Of a stretch of 64,000 bases of DNA, positions 44,765-52,957 are shown in pieces. Each line of letters opens with the position of its first letter. Position 1 is the stretch's first letter. Under the pieces are notes generated by a model that was not told where the DNA came from, did not search any database, and saw only the letters and a program-made list of their open reading frames with translations. A program made the translations under genes and the position numbers. Source of the stretch: Streptomyces sp. NBC_00513 (GTDB lineage: Bacteria; Actinomycetota; Actinomycetes; Streptomycetales; Streptomycetaceae); the NCBI RefSeq assembly GCF_041431415.1, contig NZ_CP107845.1, positions 3,720,001 through 3,784,000 on the forward strand, given 5' to 3'.

Positions 44765-45238
44765 TCAGGCGTCGGGGGTGAGCTCGACCTGGATCTCGAC
44801 CTCGACCGGCGCGTCCAGCGGCAGGACCGCCACACCGACGGCGCTGCGGGCGTGCACGCCCTTGTCGCCGAGGACGGCGCCGAGCAGCTCGCTCGCACCG
44901 TTCAGCACGCCCGGCTGGGCGGTGAAGTCGGGCGCCGAGGCGATGAAACCGACGACCTTGACGACGCGCGCGATCTTGTCGAGGTCACCGACCACCGACT
45001 TGACGGCGGCCAGGGCGTTCAGCGCGCACGTGGCGGCCAGTTCCTTGGCCTGCTCCGCCGAGACCTCGGCACCGACCTTGCCGGTGACCGGCAGGCTGCC
45101 CTTGACCATCGGGAGCTGGCCCGCGGTGTACACGTACACGCCCGATCGGACCGCCGGCTGGTAGGTGGCCAGCGGCGGCACGACCTCGGGCAGGATCAGG
45201 CCGAGCTCGGCCAGCCTCGCGTCGACGATCCCGCTCAT
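44765..45238 (-). CDS. RidA/YjgF family reactive-intermediate deaminase homologue
   Basis: This 157-aa single-domain protein is typical of the longer YjgF-like class (Rv3678c type). Recognisable segments are VYTAGQLPM, LNALAAVKSVVGDLDKIARVVKVVGFIAS and GVHARSAVGVAVLPLDAPVEVEIQVEL. The active-site Arg of canonical RidA (in RxxVxVxxLP) is represented by HARSAVGVAVLP. It probably hydrolyses reactive enamines from PLP enzymes, or acts as a non-enzymatic relative. The start overlaps the DUF4177 gene stop by ATGA. Confidence 0.85.
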   Translation of the reverse strand: MSGIVDARLAELGLILPEVVPPLATYQPAVRSGVYVYTAGQLPMVKGSLPVTGKVGAEVSAEQAKELAATCALNALAAVKSVVGDLDKIARVVKVVGFIASAPDFTAQPGVLNGASELLGAVLGDKGVHARSAVGVAVLPLDAPVEVEIQVELTPDA

Positions 45239-45399
45239 GCCGACTTCTCCCGCTTCAGGTAGGCCACGAGCTGCTCGGGGTTGTTCGGCCCGGGCACGAC
45301 CTGGACGAGCTCCCAGCCGTCCTCGCCCCAGGTGTCCAGGATCTGCTTGGTGGCGTGGACCAGCAGCGGGACGGTCGCGTATTCGAACTTCTTGGTCAT
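45235..45399 (-). CDS. DUF4177-like small protein (54 aa)
   Basis: The frame MTKKFEYATVPLLVHATKQILDTWGEDGWELVQVVPGPNNPEQLVAYLKREKSA is a compact protein with the GWELV core of DUF4177. It is translationally coupled (ATGA) to ridA. Mycobacteria have an equivalent tiny gene (Rv3678A) at the same place. Its function is unknown. Confidence 0.8.
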   Translation of the reverse strand: MTKKFEYATVPLLVHATKQILDTWGEDGWELVQVVPGPNNPEQLVAYLKREKSA

Positions 45400-45484
45400 G
45401 GGAGCGAGCGTAGTGCCTGTCGCGCGGGGCTCACGCGCGCCCCGGAACGCGCGTGGTCCCACCCCCCTCGTCCGTCCGTCGCGA

Positions 45485-46387
45485 CTACCGGCCGGCCGCC
45501 CGAAGTGCGGGCGCCGACGACCCGCCCGCCACACCCGCCACACCCGCCCCATCGTGGGCGTCCGGGGCGTCCCCCTGTAGGGCGACGGCCTTGGCCAAGG
45601 CTTGGGCGAGGTCGTCGGCGGCCGTGCACGCGGCCGCCAGCTGGAGCAGGAGGGCGAGCGTCTGGCGGCCGAGGGCCTCCTCGACCAGCGGCGGCTGGTG
45701 GGCCCACTCGGCACGGAAGACCGCGCGGAGCCGCTCCACCTCGGCTTCGATCCCCCGCCTGCGACCGGCTCGTTTGAGGGCCGCGGTGATCTGGGTCCGG
45801 GTCAGCCGGGCGGCCCTGGCCGGGGTCGGGGCCGCCTTGAGGAGTTCGCGCGCCTCGGGACGGAAGATCCCGTTCGGGCCGTGCGCGGCGGCGGCCAGGG
45901 CGGCGGGGTAGTACTCGCGCAGCAGGGACCGGAGCTGATGGGAGATCTGCTGGCGGTGCCAGGTCGCGTCCTGCTGTGCGCGGGCGAGGACGGTGACGGC
46001 GCGGGCCGGTTCGGAGTCCGTCGACAGCGGTTGGAGGGTGTGCATGTCGGTGCGCAGGATGTGCGCCAGCACCAGGGCGTCGCCGTGGTCGGACTTCTCG
46101 TGGGCGACCGTGTGTCGGGTGCGGTGACGGGCGGCTGCCGTCGGATCGATGACGAAGACCTGCCGCGCGCCGGTCCGCAGCACGGCGACGAGCAGGCCCC
46201 GGGAGGTCTCGATGGCGACCGGGATCGGGGCGTCCCTGGTGTCTCCGTACTCGGCGAGCAGGTGTAGCAGGCGCTGGTAACCGGCCGCGTCGTCGGTGAT
46301 GCGGCGTGCGGCCAGGAGCCGGCCGTCGGCATCGACGAGGGCGATGTCGTGGGTCTTGTCCGCCCAGTCGATTCCGCAGTAGATCAA
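45485..46387 (-). pseudogene. Truncated IS110-family transposase
   Basis: Translation starts at TTG 46387 (LIYCGIDWADKTHDIALVD) after GGGGAGGG and gives 300 aa. The N-terminal RuvC-like DEDD domain is present: CGIDWADKTH with the first Asp, VAIETSRGLL with Glu, and HEKSDHGDALVLA with the Asp pair. The central coiled-coil region follows. The C-terminal Tnp domain (the FPGIGP...SerxxxYxG part with the catalytic Ser) is missing: the frame passes into unrelated sequence after ADDLAQALAKA. None of the other frames of the next 300 bases recovers it. This is a decayed insertion in the otherwise conserved gap between DUF4177 and the ArsA pair. Confidence 0.85.
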
Positions 46388-46703
46388 GGTGTTCCCTCCC
46401 CGGGATCGCAGGTGTTCGCGCTGGTCACGAGCAGGTGCGGGCCGCGCGGCACGCTCGCTCCGGACGTCGGTGCACGGAACCCGGAGGGCTCGGGCGCATC
46501 GAGGGACCAGCGTGCGGGCGGGCTCGCGCCACCACTCCAACGAGTGATCAAGGTGTGTGGTGGTGACGTCCAGGAGGACGCCCGTCACGACCGCTCCGTT
46601 GCGATGCCCGAGGCCCGGCCGTAACGGACCTCACGGCGCGAACGCACCGACGAGGCCACCCGGCACCCCCGCACGCGGGCCGGAGGAATTAGGCTCGGAC
46701 GCT
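46388..46703 (-). other. Non-coding flank upstream of the IS110 remnant (possible fossil bridge-RNA region)
   Basis: About 316 bases lie between the transposase start and the first ArsA gene. In IS110-group elements the non-coding end upstream of the transposase encodes the guide (bridge) RNA, so part of 46388-46600 may be such a region. Element ends cannot be defined from this single copy. The ArsA promoter must also lie in this stretch. Confidence 0.3.
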
Positions 46704-47690
46704 GTGAGCAGGCTCCAGGTGGTCAGCGGCAAGGGCGGCACCGGCAAGACCACGGTCGCCGCGGCACTCGCGCTCGCCCTCGCACGCGAGGGCAGGCGGA
46801 CTCTTCTCGTGGAGGTCGAGGGCAGGCAAGGCATCGCGCAGCTCTTCGGCGCGGAGGCGCTCCCGTACGAGGAGCGGAAGATCGCGGTCGCACCCGGCAG
46901 GGGCGGTGGCGAGGTGTACGCGCTCGCCATCGACGCCGAACGCGCGCTGCTGGACTACCTCCAGATGTTCTACAAGCTCGGTTCGGCCGGCCGCGCCCTG
47001 AAGAAGCTGGGCGCGATCGACTTCGCGACGACCATCGCGCCGGGCCTGCGCGACGTCCTGCTGACGGGCAAGGCTTGCGAGGCGGTCCGGCGCAAGGACA
47101 AGACCGGACGGTTCGTCTACGACCACGTGATCATGGACGCCCCGCCGACCGGACGCATCACCCGCTTCCTGAACGTCAACGACGAGGTGGCGGGGCTGGC
47201 CCGGTTCGGGCCGATCCACAACCAGGCGCAGGCCGTCATGAAGGTGCTCAAGTCACCGGACACGGCGGTCCACCTGGTCACCCTCCTGGAGGAGATGCCC
47301 GTCCAGGAGACCGCGGACGGCATCGCGGAACTGGTCGCGGCGGGCCTTCCGGTCGGCAGGGTCGTCGTGAACATGGTCCGACCGCACCACCTGGACGAGG
47401 ACACCCTGCGCGCGGCGGCCGGCGAGCACCGGGCCGACGTGGCGAAGGCCTTGTCCCGGGCCGGCCTGGGCGGCGCGCGGCGCGGCGGACTGGCCGAGCG
47501 GCTGGTGGAGCCTCTGCTCATGCAGGCCGCCGAGCACGCGAGCCGGGTGCAGCTGGAGCGCGAGCAGCGCACCGTGCTGGAGGGGCTGCCCGTGCCGACG
47601 TACGAACTCCCCCTGCTCGGCGGGGGGATGGACCTGGCCGGGCTCTACGAGCTGGCGACGGAGCTGCGGAAGCAGGCGGGCGACGAATGA
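46704..47690 (+). CDS. ArsA/Get3-like ATPase, first of a pair (Rv3679 type)
   Basis: This 328-aa protein starts at GTG 46704 (VSRLQVVSGKGGTGKTTVAAAL). The deviant Walker A KGGTGKTT carries the signature Lys of the ArsA/MinD class. VEVEGRQGIAQLFG and VIMDAPPTGRITRFLNV (switch regions) follow. Arsenite-binding Cys residues of true ArsA are absent. In mycobacteria the paralogous pair Rv3679-Rv3680 forms a complex linked to envelope glycerol/lipid stress, so a Get3-like or chaperone-like role is more likely than arsenite export. It overlaps the next gene by ATGA. Confidence 0.88.
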   Translation: MSRLQVVSGKGGTGKTTVAAALALALAREGRRTLLVEVEGRQGIAQLFGAEALPYEERKIAVAPGRGGGEVYALAIDAERALLDYLQMFYKLGSAGRALKKLGAIDFATTIAPGLRDVLLTGKACEAVRRKDKTGRFVYDHVIMDAPPTGRITRFLNVNDEVAGLARFGPIHNQAQAVMKVLKSPDTAVHLVTLLEEMPVQETADGIAELVAAGLPVGRVVVNMVRPHHLDEDTLRAAAGEHRADVAKALSRAGLGGARRGGLAERLVEPLLMQAAEHASRVQLEREQRTVLEGLPVPTYELPLLGGGMDLAGLYELATELRKQAGDE

Positions 47691-49141
47691 GCGAGGCCAT
47701 GGGCGCGAGCACGGGCATGAACACTCCGCCGCCACTGGCGGTCGACGCACTGCTGGACGATCCGAAGACCCGCATCATCGTGTGCTGCGGCGCGGGCGGG
47801 GTCGGCAAGACCACCACGGCCGCGGCGCTGGGCGTGCGGGCGGCGGAGCGCGGCCGGAAGGTCGTCGTGCTCACCATCGACCCGGCGCGCAGGCTGGCCC
47901 AGTCGATGGGCATCGACTCGCTGGACAACACCCCGCGCCGCGTCAAGGGCGTGGGCACCGGCGACGACGGCGGGGACGGGGACGGCGGCGATGGCGGCGA
48001 ACTGCACGCCATGATGCTGGACATGAAGCGGACCTTCGACGAGATCGTCGAGGCGCACGCGGACGGCGAGCGGGCCCAGGCCATCCTGGCGAACCCCTTC
48101 TACCAGTCCCTGTCGGCCGGTTTCGCCGGCACGCAGGAGTACATGGCGATGGAGAAGTTGGGCCAGCTGCGGGCCAAGGACGACTGGGACCTGATCGTCG
48201 TCGACACCCCGCCGAGCCGGTCCGCGCTGGACTTCCTGGACGCGCCGAAGCGCCTGGGGTCCTTCCTCGACGGGAGGTTCATCCGGGTCCTGATGGCTCC
48301 GGCGAAGGTCGGCGGCCGGGCCGGGATGAAGTTCTTGAATGTCGGCATGTCGATGATGACGGGCACGCTGAGCAAACTGATGGGTGCCTCGCTCCTCAAG
48401 GACGTGCAGACCTTCGTGGCCGCGATGGACACGATGTTCGGCGGCTTCCGCACCCGCGCGGACGCCACCTTCCGGCTGCTCCAGGCCCCCGGTACGGCCT
48501 TCCTCGTGGTCGCCGCGCCCGAACCCGACGCCCTGCGCGAGGCCGCGTACTTCGTGGAGCGGTTGGCGGCGGACCGCATGCCGCTGGCCGGCCTGGTGCT
48601 GAACCGGGTGCACGTGAGCGGAGCCGACCGGCTGTCCGCGGAGCGGGCGTTGGCCGCCGCAGAGAATCTTGAAGACGGCGGCATTGTCGATCAGGAGTCC
48701 GGGAAAGCTGGACTTCGTGACGCGGCCGCGGAGGCCGCCGCCCCCGCCCCGGGGGCTCTCGAAACCGGCTCCCCCAGCGCCGGCACGACCGAGCACGGCA
48801 CGGACCGACCCACGACGCACCAGGACGGCACGGACCGGCACGATCCGAACCGGCACGGCATAGACCGGGACGCCGCCGTCACACCCGACGCCGATGGCGA
48901 AGGCGAAGGCAACGCCGATGACGACGCCGACGTGGACGCGATCACGGCAGGACTGCTGCGCCTGCACGCCGAGCGGATGCAGGTGATCGCGCGCGAACGA
49001 CGCACGCACGATCGTTTCACCTCGCTGCACCCCGAGGTGGCGGTGGCCGAAGTGGCCGCCCTGCCCGGCGATGTACACGACCTCGCCGGGCTGCGGGCCA
49101 TCGGAGAGCGGCTCGCGGCCGGGGTTCCGGCCGGAGCGTAG
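47687..49141 (+). CDS. ArsA/Get3-like ATPase, second of a pair (Rv3680 type)
   Basis: This 484-aa protein contains CCGAGGVGKTTTAAALG (Walker A), TIDPARRLAQSMG and LIVVDTPPSRSALDFLDAPKRL. It is longer than its partner because of a Gly/Asp-rich insert (GTGDDGGDGDGGDGGE, about residue 90-105) and a charged low-complexity segment (about residues 345-420) of Asp, Thr, His and Gly (EHGTDRPTTHQDGTDRHD), before a conserved C-terminal helix-rich end. It is predicted to work as a heterodimer with the first ATPase, as their genes overlap. Confidence 0.88.
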   Translation: MSEAMGASTGMNTPPPLAVDALLDDPKTRIIVCCGAGGVGKTTTAAALGVRAAERGRKVVVLTIDPARRLAQSMGIDSLDNTPRRVKGVGTGDDGGDGDGGDGGELHAMMLDMKRTFDEIVEAHADGERAQAILANPFYQSLSAGFAGTQEYMAMEKLGQLRAKDDWDLIVVDTPPSRSALDFLDAPKRLGSFLDGRFIRVLMAPAKVGGRAGMKFLNVGMSMMTGTLSKLMGASLLKDVQTFVAAMDTMFGGFRTRADATFRLLQAPGTAFLVVAAPEPDALREAAYFVERLAADRMPLAGLVLNRVHVSGADRLSAERALAAAENLEDGGIVDQESGKAGLRDAAAEAAAPAPGALETGSPSAGTTEHGTDRPTTHQDGTDRHDPNRHGIDRDAAVTPDADGEGEGNADDDADVDAITAGLLRLHAERMQVIARERRTHDRFTSLHPEVAVAEVAALPGDVHDLAGLRAIGERLAAGVPAGA

Positions 49142-49196
49142 GCGTTTCGTACGCGACTCCCCGGGGGAAGTCCGTGCGCGGGACCGACCGGGTGAT

Positions 49197-49547
49197 CTAC
49201 CCGGCAGCCGCGTACGTCTCGTACGGAACGTCGATCTCCGCGTCGACATCCATGGTGAGGATGCCCGTACTGCGCTCGTATTCCGTACGAGCGGTTTCGA
49301 GCAGCCGTCGCCACGAGGTGACGGTGGGCCGCCGGCGCAACAGTGCGCGTCGTTCCCGCTCGGTCATTCCGCCCCATACTCCGAACTCGACACGATTGTC
49401 GAGCGCGTCGGCCAGGCACTCGGTTCGCACCGGACATCCGGTGCACACCGCCTTGGCCCTGTTCTGTGCCGCTCCTTGAACAAACAGTTCATCCGGATCG
49501 GTAGTGCGGCAGGCTGCCTGCGCACTCCAGTCGGTAACCCAGCCCAT
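49197..49547 (-). CDS. wblA: WhiB-family Fe-S regulator WblA
   Basis: This 116-aa protein, taken from ATG 49547 (MGWVTDWSAQAACRTTDPD), has four Cys in the WhiB pattern: AAC, CTGC (CxxC) and TEC, binding a 4Fe-4S cluster. The GVWGG turn and RRALLRRRPT basic stretch complete the signature. In-frame ATGs upstream at 49604 and 49598 would add up to 19 residues. In Streptomyces WblA is a global regulator of development and antibiotic production; the mycobacterial counterpart is WhiB4. It is divergent from the PBP gene, with a long leader. Confidence 0.94.
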   Translation of the reverse strand: MGWVTDWSAQAACRTTDPDELFVQGAAQNRAKAVCTGCPVRTECLADALDNRVEFGVWGGMTERERRALLRRRPTVTSWRRLLETARTEYERSTGILTMDVDAEIDVPYETYAAAG

Positions 49548-49933
49548 CCCGGCGCCGTCCTCTCCCGAATCGAGGCTCCCCCACGGCGGTAGCGGCATAT
49601 TCACCGCTGCCAGTTGAGGACGTTACGGAAGGTGGGCACAGTGCAACACCCCCGTCGGGCCCAATCTTGAATGGTCCGAACGGACTATGGGTAAGCGGCA
49701 GATCACCCGACGGAGTGATCGCACGACATGCCCGACCATTCCGGCGATCCGGGTGAAATCGGCGGCGGACCATCAGAGCGAACGGCGGGATTCGGACATC
49801 TGTCCACCCCATTCGGGAAGGGTGAAATTCAAGCCGAAGGGTTGATGTCACGCCGCACTGCTGTGACAGTTGGGGACAGCTTAGGCCAAGGCATTCGCGC
49901 GTGTCCGGCGAATGAGAACGTAGGCTGCCCTCC
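49548..49933. promoter_or_regulatory. wblA / PBP divergent intergenic region with two inverted repeats
   Basis: This comparatively AT-rich region of up to 386 bases holds no gene. Two inverted repeats are visible: GATCAC-N8-GTGATC at 49701-49720 and TGTCAC-N11-GTGACA at 49846-49868. Both are candidate operators for wblA or the PBP. TAGGCT lies 7 bases before the PBP ATG, which lacks a ribosome-binding site. Confidence 0.4.
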
Positions 49934-52240
49934 ATGGGAAAGAAGCGCTCGGGCGGCGGGCTCACGGGGCCACAGCAGGCCGCCAAGTTCCTCGGTGTGT
50001 CTGTCCTCTCCGGAGTCGTACTGGCCGGAATCGCGATCCCGGGCGCCGGCGCCCTGGGTCTCGCGGCCAAGGGAACGGTCGAGGGTTTCGATGAGATCCC
50101 GGCCAATCTCAAGACACCTCCGTTGAGCCAGCGCACCACGATTTTGGACGCTGAGGGTGGCCTGATCGCCACCGTCTATTCACGGGACCGTCAGGTGGTT
50201 CCCCTGACGGCCATCTCGCCGTACATGCAGAAAGCGATCGTCGCGATCGAGGACTCGCGCTTCTACGAACACGGCGCGGTCGACCTCAAGGGCATCCTGC
50301 GCGCGGTCAACCGCAACGCACAGGAAGGCGGCGCCGCACAGGGCGCCTCCACCCTTACCCAGCAGTACGTGAAGAACGTGTTCGTCGAAGAGGCCGGCGA
50401 CGACGAGACGAAGGTGCGCGAGGCGCAGGAGAAGAGCCTCGGGCGGAAGATCCGCGAGCTGAAGTACGCGATCCAGGTCGAAGAGGAACTCGGCAAGAAG
50501 AAGATCCTCGAGAACTACCTGAACATCACCTACTTCGGGCAGCAGGCATACGGAATCGAGTCGGCCGCCCAGCGGTACTTCAGCAAGCCGGCCAAGGACC
50601 TCACCCTGGAGCAGTCCGCGCTGCTGGCCGGCGTCGTGCAGTCGCCGACCCGGTTCGACCCGGTGAACGACTCGCAGGAGGCGATGAAGCGCCGCAACGT
50701 CGTCCTCCAGCGGATGGCCGACATGAAGGACGTCTCGCAGGCGGAGGCCGACCAGGCGAAGCTGAAGCCCGTCACGCTGAAGGTGACCCGGCCCAAGAAC
50801 GGCTGCATCACGGCCGTCAAGGGCGCGGGCTTCTTCTGTGACTACGTCCGCAACAGCTTCCTCACCGACCCGGTCTTCGGCAAGACGCGCGCGGAGCGGG
50901 CGAAGGTCTGGAACCAGGGCGGCCTGACGGTCCGTACGACGCTGGACCCGCAGTCGCAGGACTCGGTCAACGAGTCGATCAAGGACCACGTCGACCAGGA
51001 GGACAAGGTCGCGACGGCCGTGACGCTGGTGCAGCCCGGCACCGGTCGGGTCCTCGGCATGGGCCAGTCGAAGCCGTACGGCTTCGGCAAGAACGAGACC
51101 CAGATCAACTTCTCGGTCGACAAGCGGCTGGGCGGCTCCAACTTCGGCTTCCCGACCGGCTCGACGTTCAAGCCGTTCGTGGCGGCGGCGGCCATCGAGG
51201 GCGGCGTCCCGCCGACCAAGATGTACGCCTCCCCCTACGAGATGGAGTACCCGAGCCCGGTACAGACCTGTGGCGACAAGCCCTGGGTCAACACCGAGAA
51301 GGCCAGGGTGGAGAACGAGTCGGAGAGCGAGGTCGGCCCCTACGGCATGAAGGAGGCGATGGCCAAGTCCATCAACACCTACTTCGTGGAGATGATCTCC
51401 GAGGCCGGGCTCTGCCCGATCACCGAGATGACCGGCAAGCTCGGCGTGAAGCCGGCCGACGGCACCAAGCTTCCTGAGGTCCCGGCCATCGCGCTCGGCA
51501 CCGAGGGCATGTCGCCGCTGACCATGGCCAACGCGTACGCGACCTTCGCCAACCGCGGCGTCCACTGCACCTCGGTCGCCATCGAGTCGATCACCGACTC
51601 GCACGGCAAGGCACTCGCCGTGCCGAAGTCGAAGTGCGAGCGCGTGATGTCGGAGAAGACCGCCGACACCATCAACACGCTGCTGCTCGGCGTGGTCGAC
51701 ACCGGCGGTACCGGTGCCGCGGCCGGTCTCACCGACCGGCAGAGCGCGGGCAAGACCGGTACCACCGAGAACCGCTGGAACGCCTGGTTCGTCGGCTACA
51801 CCCCCAACATGTCCGGCGCGACCTGGGTCGGATCGGGCGGCGCCAAGCAGGTACAGATGGAGAACATCTCCATCGGCGGCGAGTACTACGACAAGGTCTA
51901 CGGCGGTGGCCTGCCCGGCCCGATCTGGAAGCAGGCGGTCTCCGGCGCCCTCTCGGGCCGCGAGTCGCTGAGCTTCTCCACGGTCTCCATCCCGGAGACC
52001 GCCTCCCCGGCCGGCGGCCCGCGCGGCAACAAGCCGAACCCGCCCGCCACGCCGAACCGACCCGGCAAGCCGAACCGGCCCGGCGGTGACAACAAGCCCG
52101 GCGACGGTCGGCCCGGCGGACAGACGGCCGCCGGCGCCACCGGCGGCAACCCGGGCGGCACCAACGGGAACGACAACGGCGGCAGGACCGGCGGATTCAG
52201 CTTTCCCCCCGGTCTGATCGGCGGACCCGAACCCCGCTGA
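49934..52240 (+). CDS. Class A penicillin-binding protein (transglycosylase/transpeptidase, PonA2-like)
   Basis: This 768-aa protein has a short basic N-terminus and a signal anchor (about residues 18-46). The GT51 transglycosylase has EDSRFYEHGAVD with catalytic Glu106. The transpeptidase has STFK (Ser410), a SIN motif in KSINTYF, and KTGT (Lys607). The tail after about residue 690 is Gly, Pro, Asn and Asp-rich and probably disordered; no PASTA domain was seen, unlike mycobacterial PonA2. It polymerises and cross-links peptidoglycan outside the membrane. The position between wblA and the metallophosphoesterase matches mycobacterial ponA2. Confidence 0.93.
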   Translation: MGKKRSGGGLTGPQQAAKFLGVSVLSGVVLAGIAIPGAGALGLAAKGTVEGFDEIPANLKTPPLSQRTTILDAEGGLIATVYSRDRQVVPLTAISPYMQKAIVAIEDSRFYEHGAVDLKGILRAVNRNAQEGGAAQGASTLTQQYVKNVFVEEAGDDETKVREAQEKSLGRKIRELKYAIQVEEELGKKKILENYLNITYFGQQAYGIESAAQRYFSKPAKDLTLEQSALLAGVVQSPTRFDPVNDSQEAMKRRNVVLQRMADMKDVSQAEADQAKLKPVTLKVTRPKNGCITAVKGAGFFCDYVRNSFLTDPVFGKTRAERAKVWNQGGLTVRTTLDPQSQDSVNESIKDHVDQEDKVATAVTLVQPGTGRVLGMGQSKPYGFGKNETQINFSVDKRLGGSNFGFPTGSTFKPFVAAAAIEGGVPPTKMYASPYEMEYPSPVQTCGDKPWVNTEKARVENESESEVGPYGMKEAMAKSINTYFVEMISEAGLCPITEMTGKLGVKPADGTKLPEVPAIALGTEGMSPLTMANAYATFANRGVHCTSVAIESITDSHGKALAVPKSKCERVMSEKTADTINTLLLGVVDTGGTGAAAGLTDRQSAGKTGTTENRWNAWFVGYTPNMSGATWVGSGGAKQVQMENISIGGEYYDKVYGGGLPGPIWKQAVSGALSGRESLSFSTVSIPETASPAGGPRGNKPNPPATPNRPGKPNRPGGDNKPGDGRPGGQTAAGATGGNPGGTNGNDNGGRTGGFSFPPGLIGGPEPR

Positions 52241-52298
52241 CCGCCCGCGCGGCAACGTAAAGAGAGCGGCGACGTAAAGAGAAGGACGTAAAGAGAAG

Positions 52299-52342
52299 AG
52301 AGGGAGGGCCCCCGGCCGGATGCGGCTGGGGGCCCTCCCTCT
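52299..52342. terminator. Strong bidirectional terminator
   Basis: A 20-bp stem with one G-T wobble and loop GATG starts about 60 bases past the PBP stop codon, with the convergent yqeY gene on the other side. It is preceded by three GACGTAAAGAG-type repeats (52254-52300). Confidence 0.88.
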
Positions 52343-52350
52343 TGTCTTCC

Positions 52351-52415
52351 GTGGACCAGTCCTTCGCGGACCGGTCCTCCGTGGACCGGTCGTCCGTGGA
52401 CCGGTCCTCCGCGGA
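52351..52415. repeat. 15-bp tandem repeat next to yqeY
   Basis: Four copies of a GTGGACCGGTCCTCC-like unit (starting at 52351, 52366, 52381 and 52396) and a partial fifth run up to the yqeY stop codon. Each unit contains an internal palindrome (GGACCGGTCC), so the array can fold back. Confidence 0.75.
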
Positions 52416-52877
52416 CTAGGAGAGCAGCTTCTTCACGGTGGCGGCGACGCGGCCGCCCTCCGCCAGACCCGCGACCTTCGGGTTCACGATCTTCATGACC
52501 GCGCCCATGGCCCGCGGCCCCTCGGCGCCCGCCGCCTTGGCCTCCTCGACAGCCTGCGACACGATCGCGGTCAGCTCGTCGTCGGAGAGCTGCTTGGGCA
52601 GGTACTTGTCGAGGAACTCGCCCTCCAGCGTCTCCCGCGCGGCCGACTCGGCACGACCGCCCGCGGCGAACGCCTCCGCGGCCTCACGGCGCTTCTTCGC
52701 CTCCTTGGCGATCACCTTGAGGACCTCGTCGTCGGAGAGCACCCGTGCTTCCTTGCCCGCGACCTCGGCGTTGGTGATGGCGGAGAGGGTCAGGCGCAGC
52801 GTGGACGAGGCGAGTTCGTCGCGCGCCCTGATGGCTGCGGTGAGGTCTTCCTGGAGCTTGGCCTTGAGCGTGGTCAT
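52416..52877 (-). CDS. GatB/YqeY domain protein
   Basis: This 153-aa helical protein starts MTTLKAKLQEDLTAAIRARDELASSTLRL. YqeY proteins resemble the tail domain of amidotransferase subunit GatB, and the FLDKYLPKQLSDDEL segment is typical. It may bind tRNA, but its role is not established. It is divergent from the metallophosphoesterase gene. Confidence 0.9.
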   Translation of the reverse strand: MTTLKAKLQEDLTAAIRARDELASSTLRLTLSAITNAEVAGKEARVLSDDEVLKVIAKEAKKRREAAEAFAAGGRAESAARETLEGEFLDKYLPKQLSDDELTAIVSQAVEEAKAAGAEGPRAMGAVMKIVNPKVAGLAEGGRVAATVKKLLS

Positions 52878-52957
52878 GCACATGAGTCTGCCAGGTGTGG
52901 GGGCATCGCCGCCCGCCGGTTTTCCTCGCGAGCCGTCGAGGGTGCGACGATGGGGGC

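Noticed and set aside
46704..49141. ArsA pair as an arsenite resistance operon
   Set aside because: No arsenite-binding Cys triad, ArsB pump or ArsR/ArsC is present, and the context matches the mycobacterial Rv3679-Rv3680 pair instead.
52351..52415. Tandem 15-bp units as a CRISPR array
   Set aside because: The units are directly adjacent without spacers and no cas genes are nearby.
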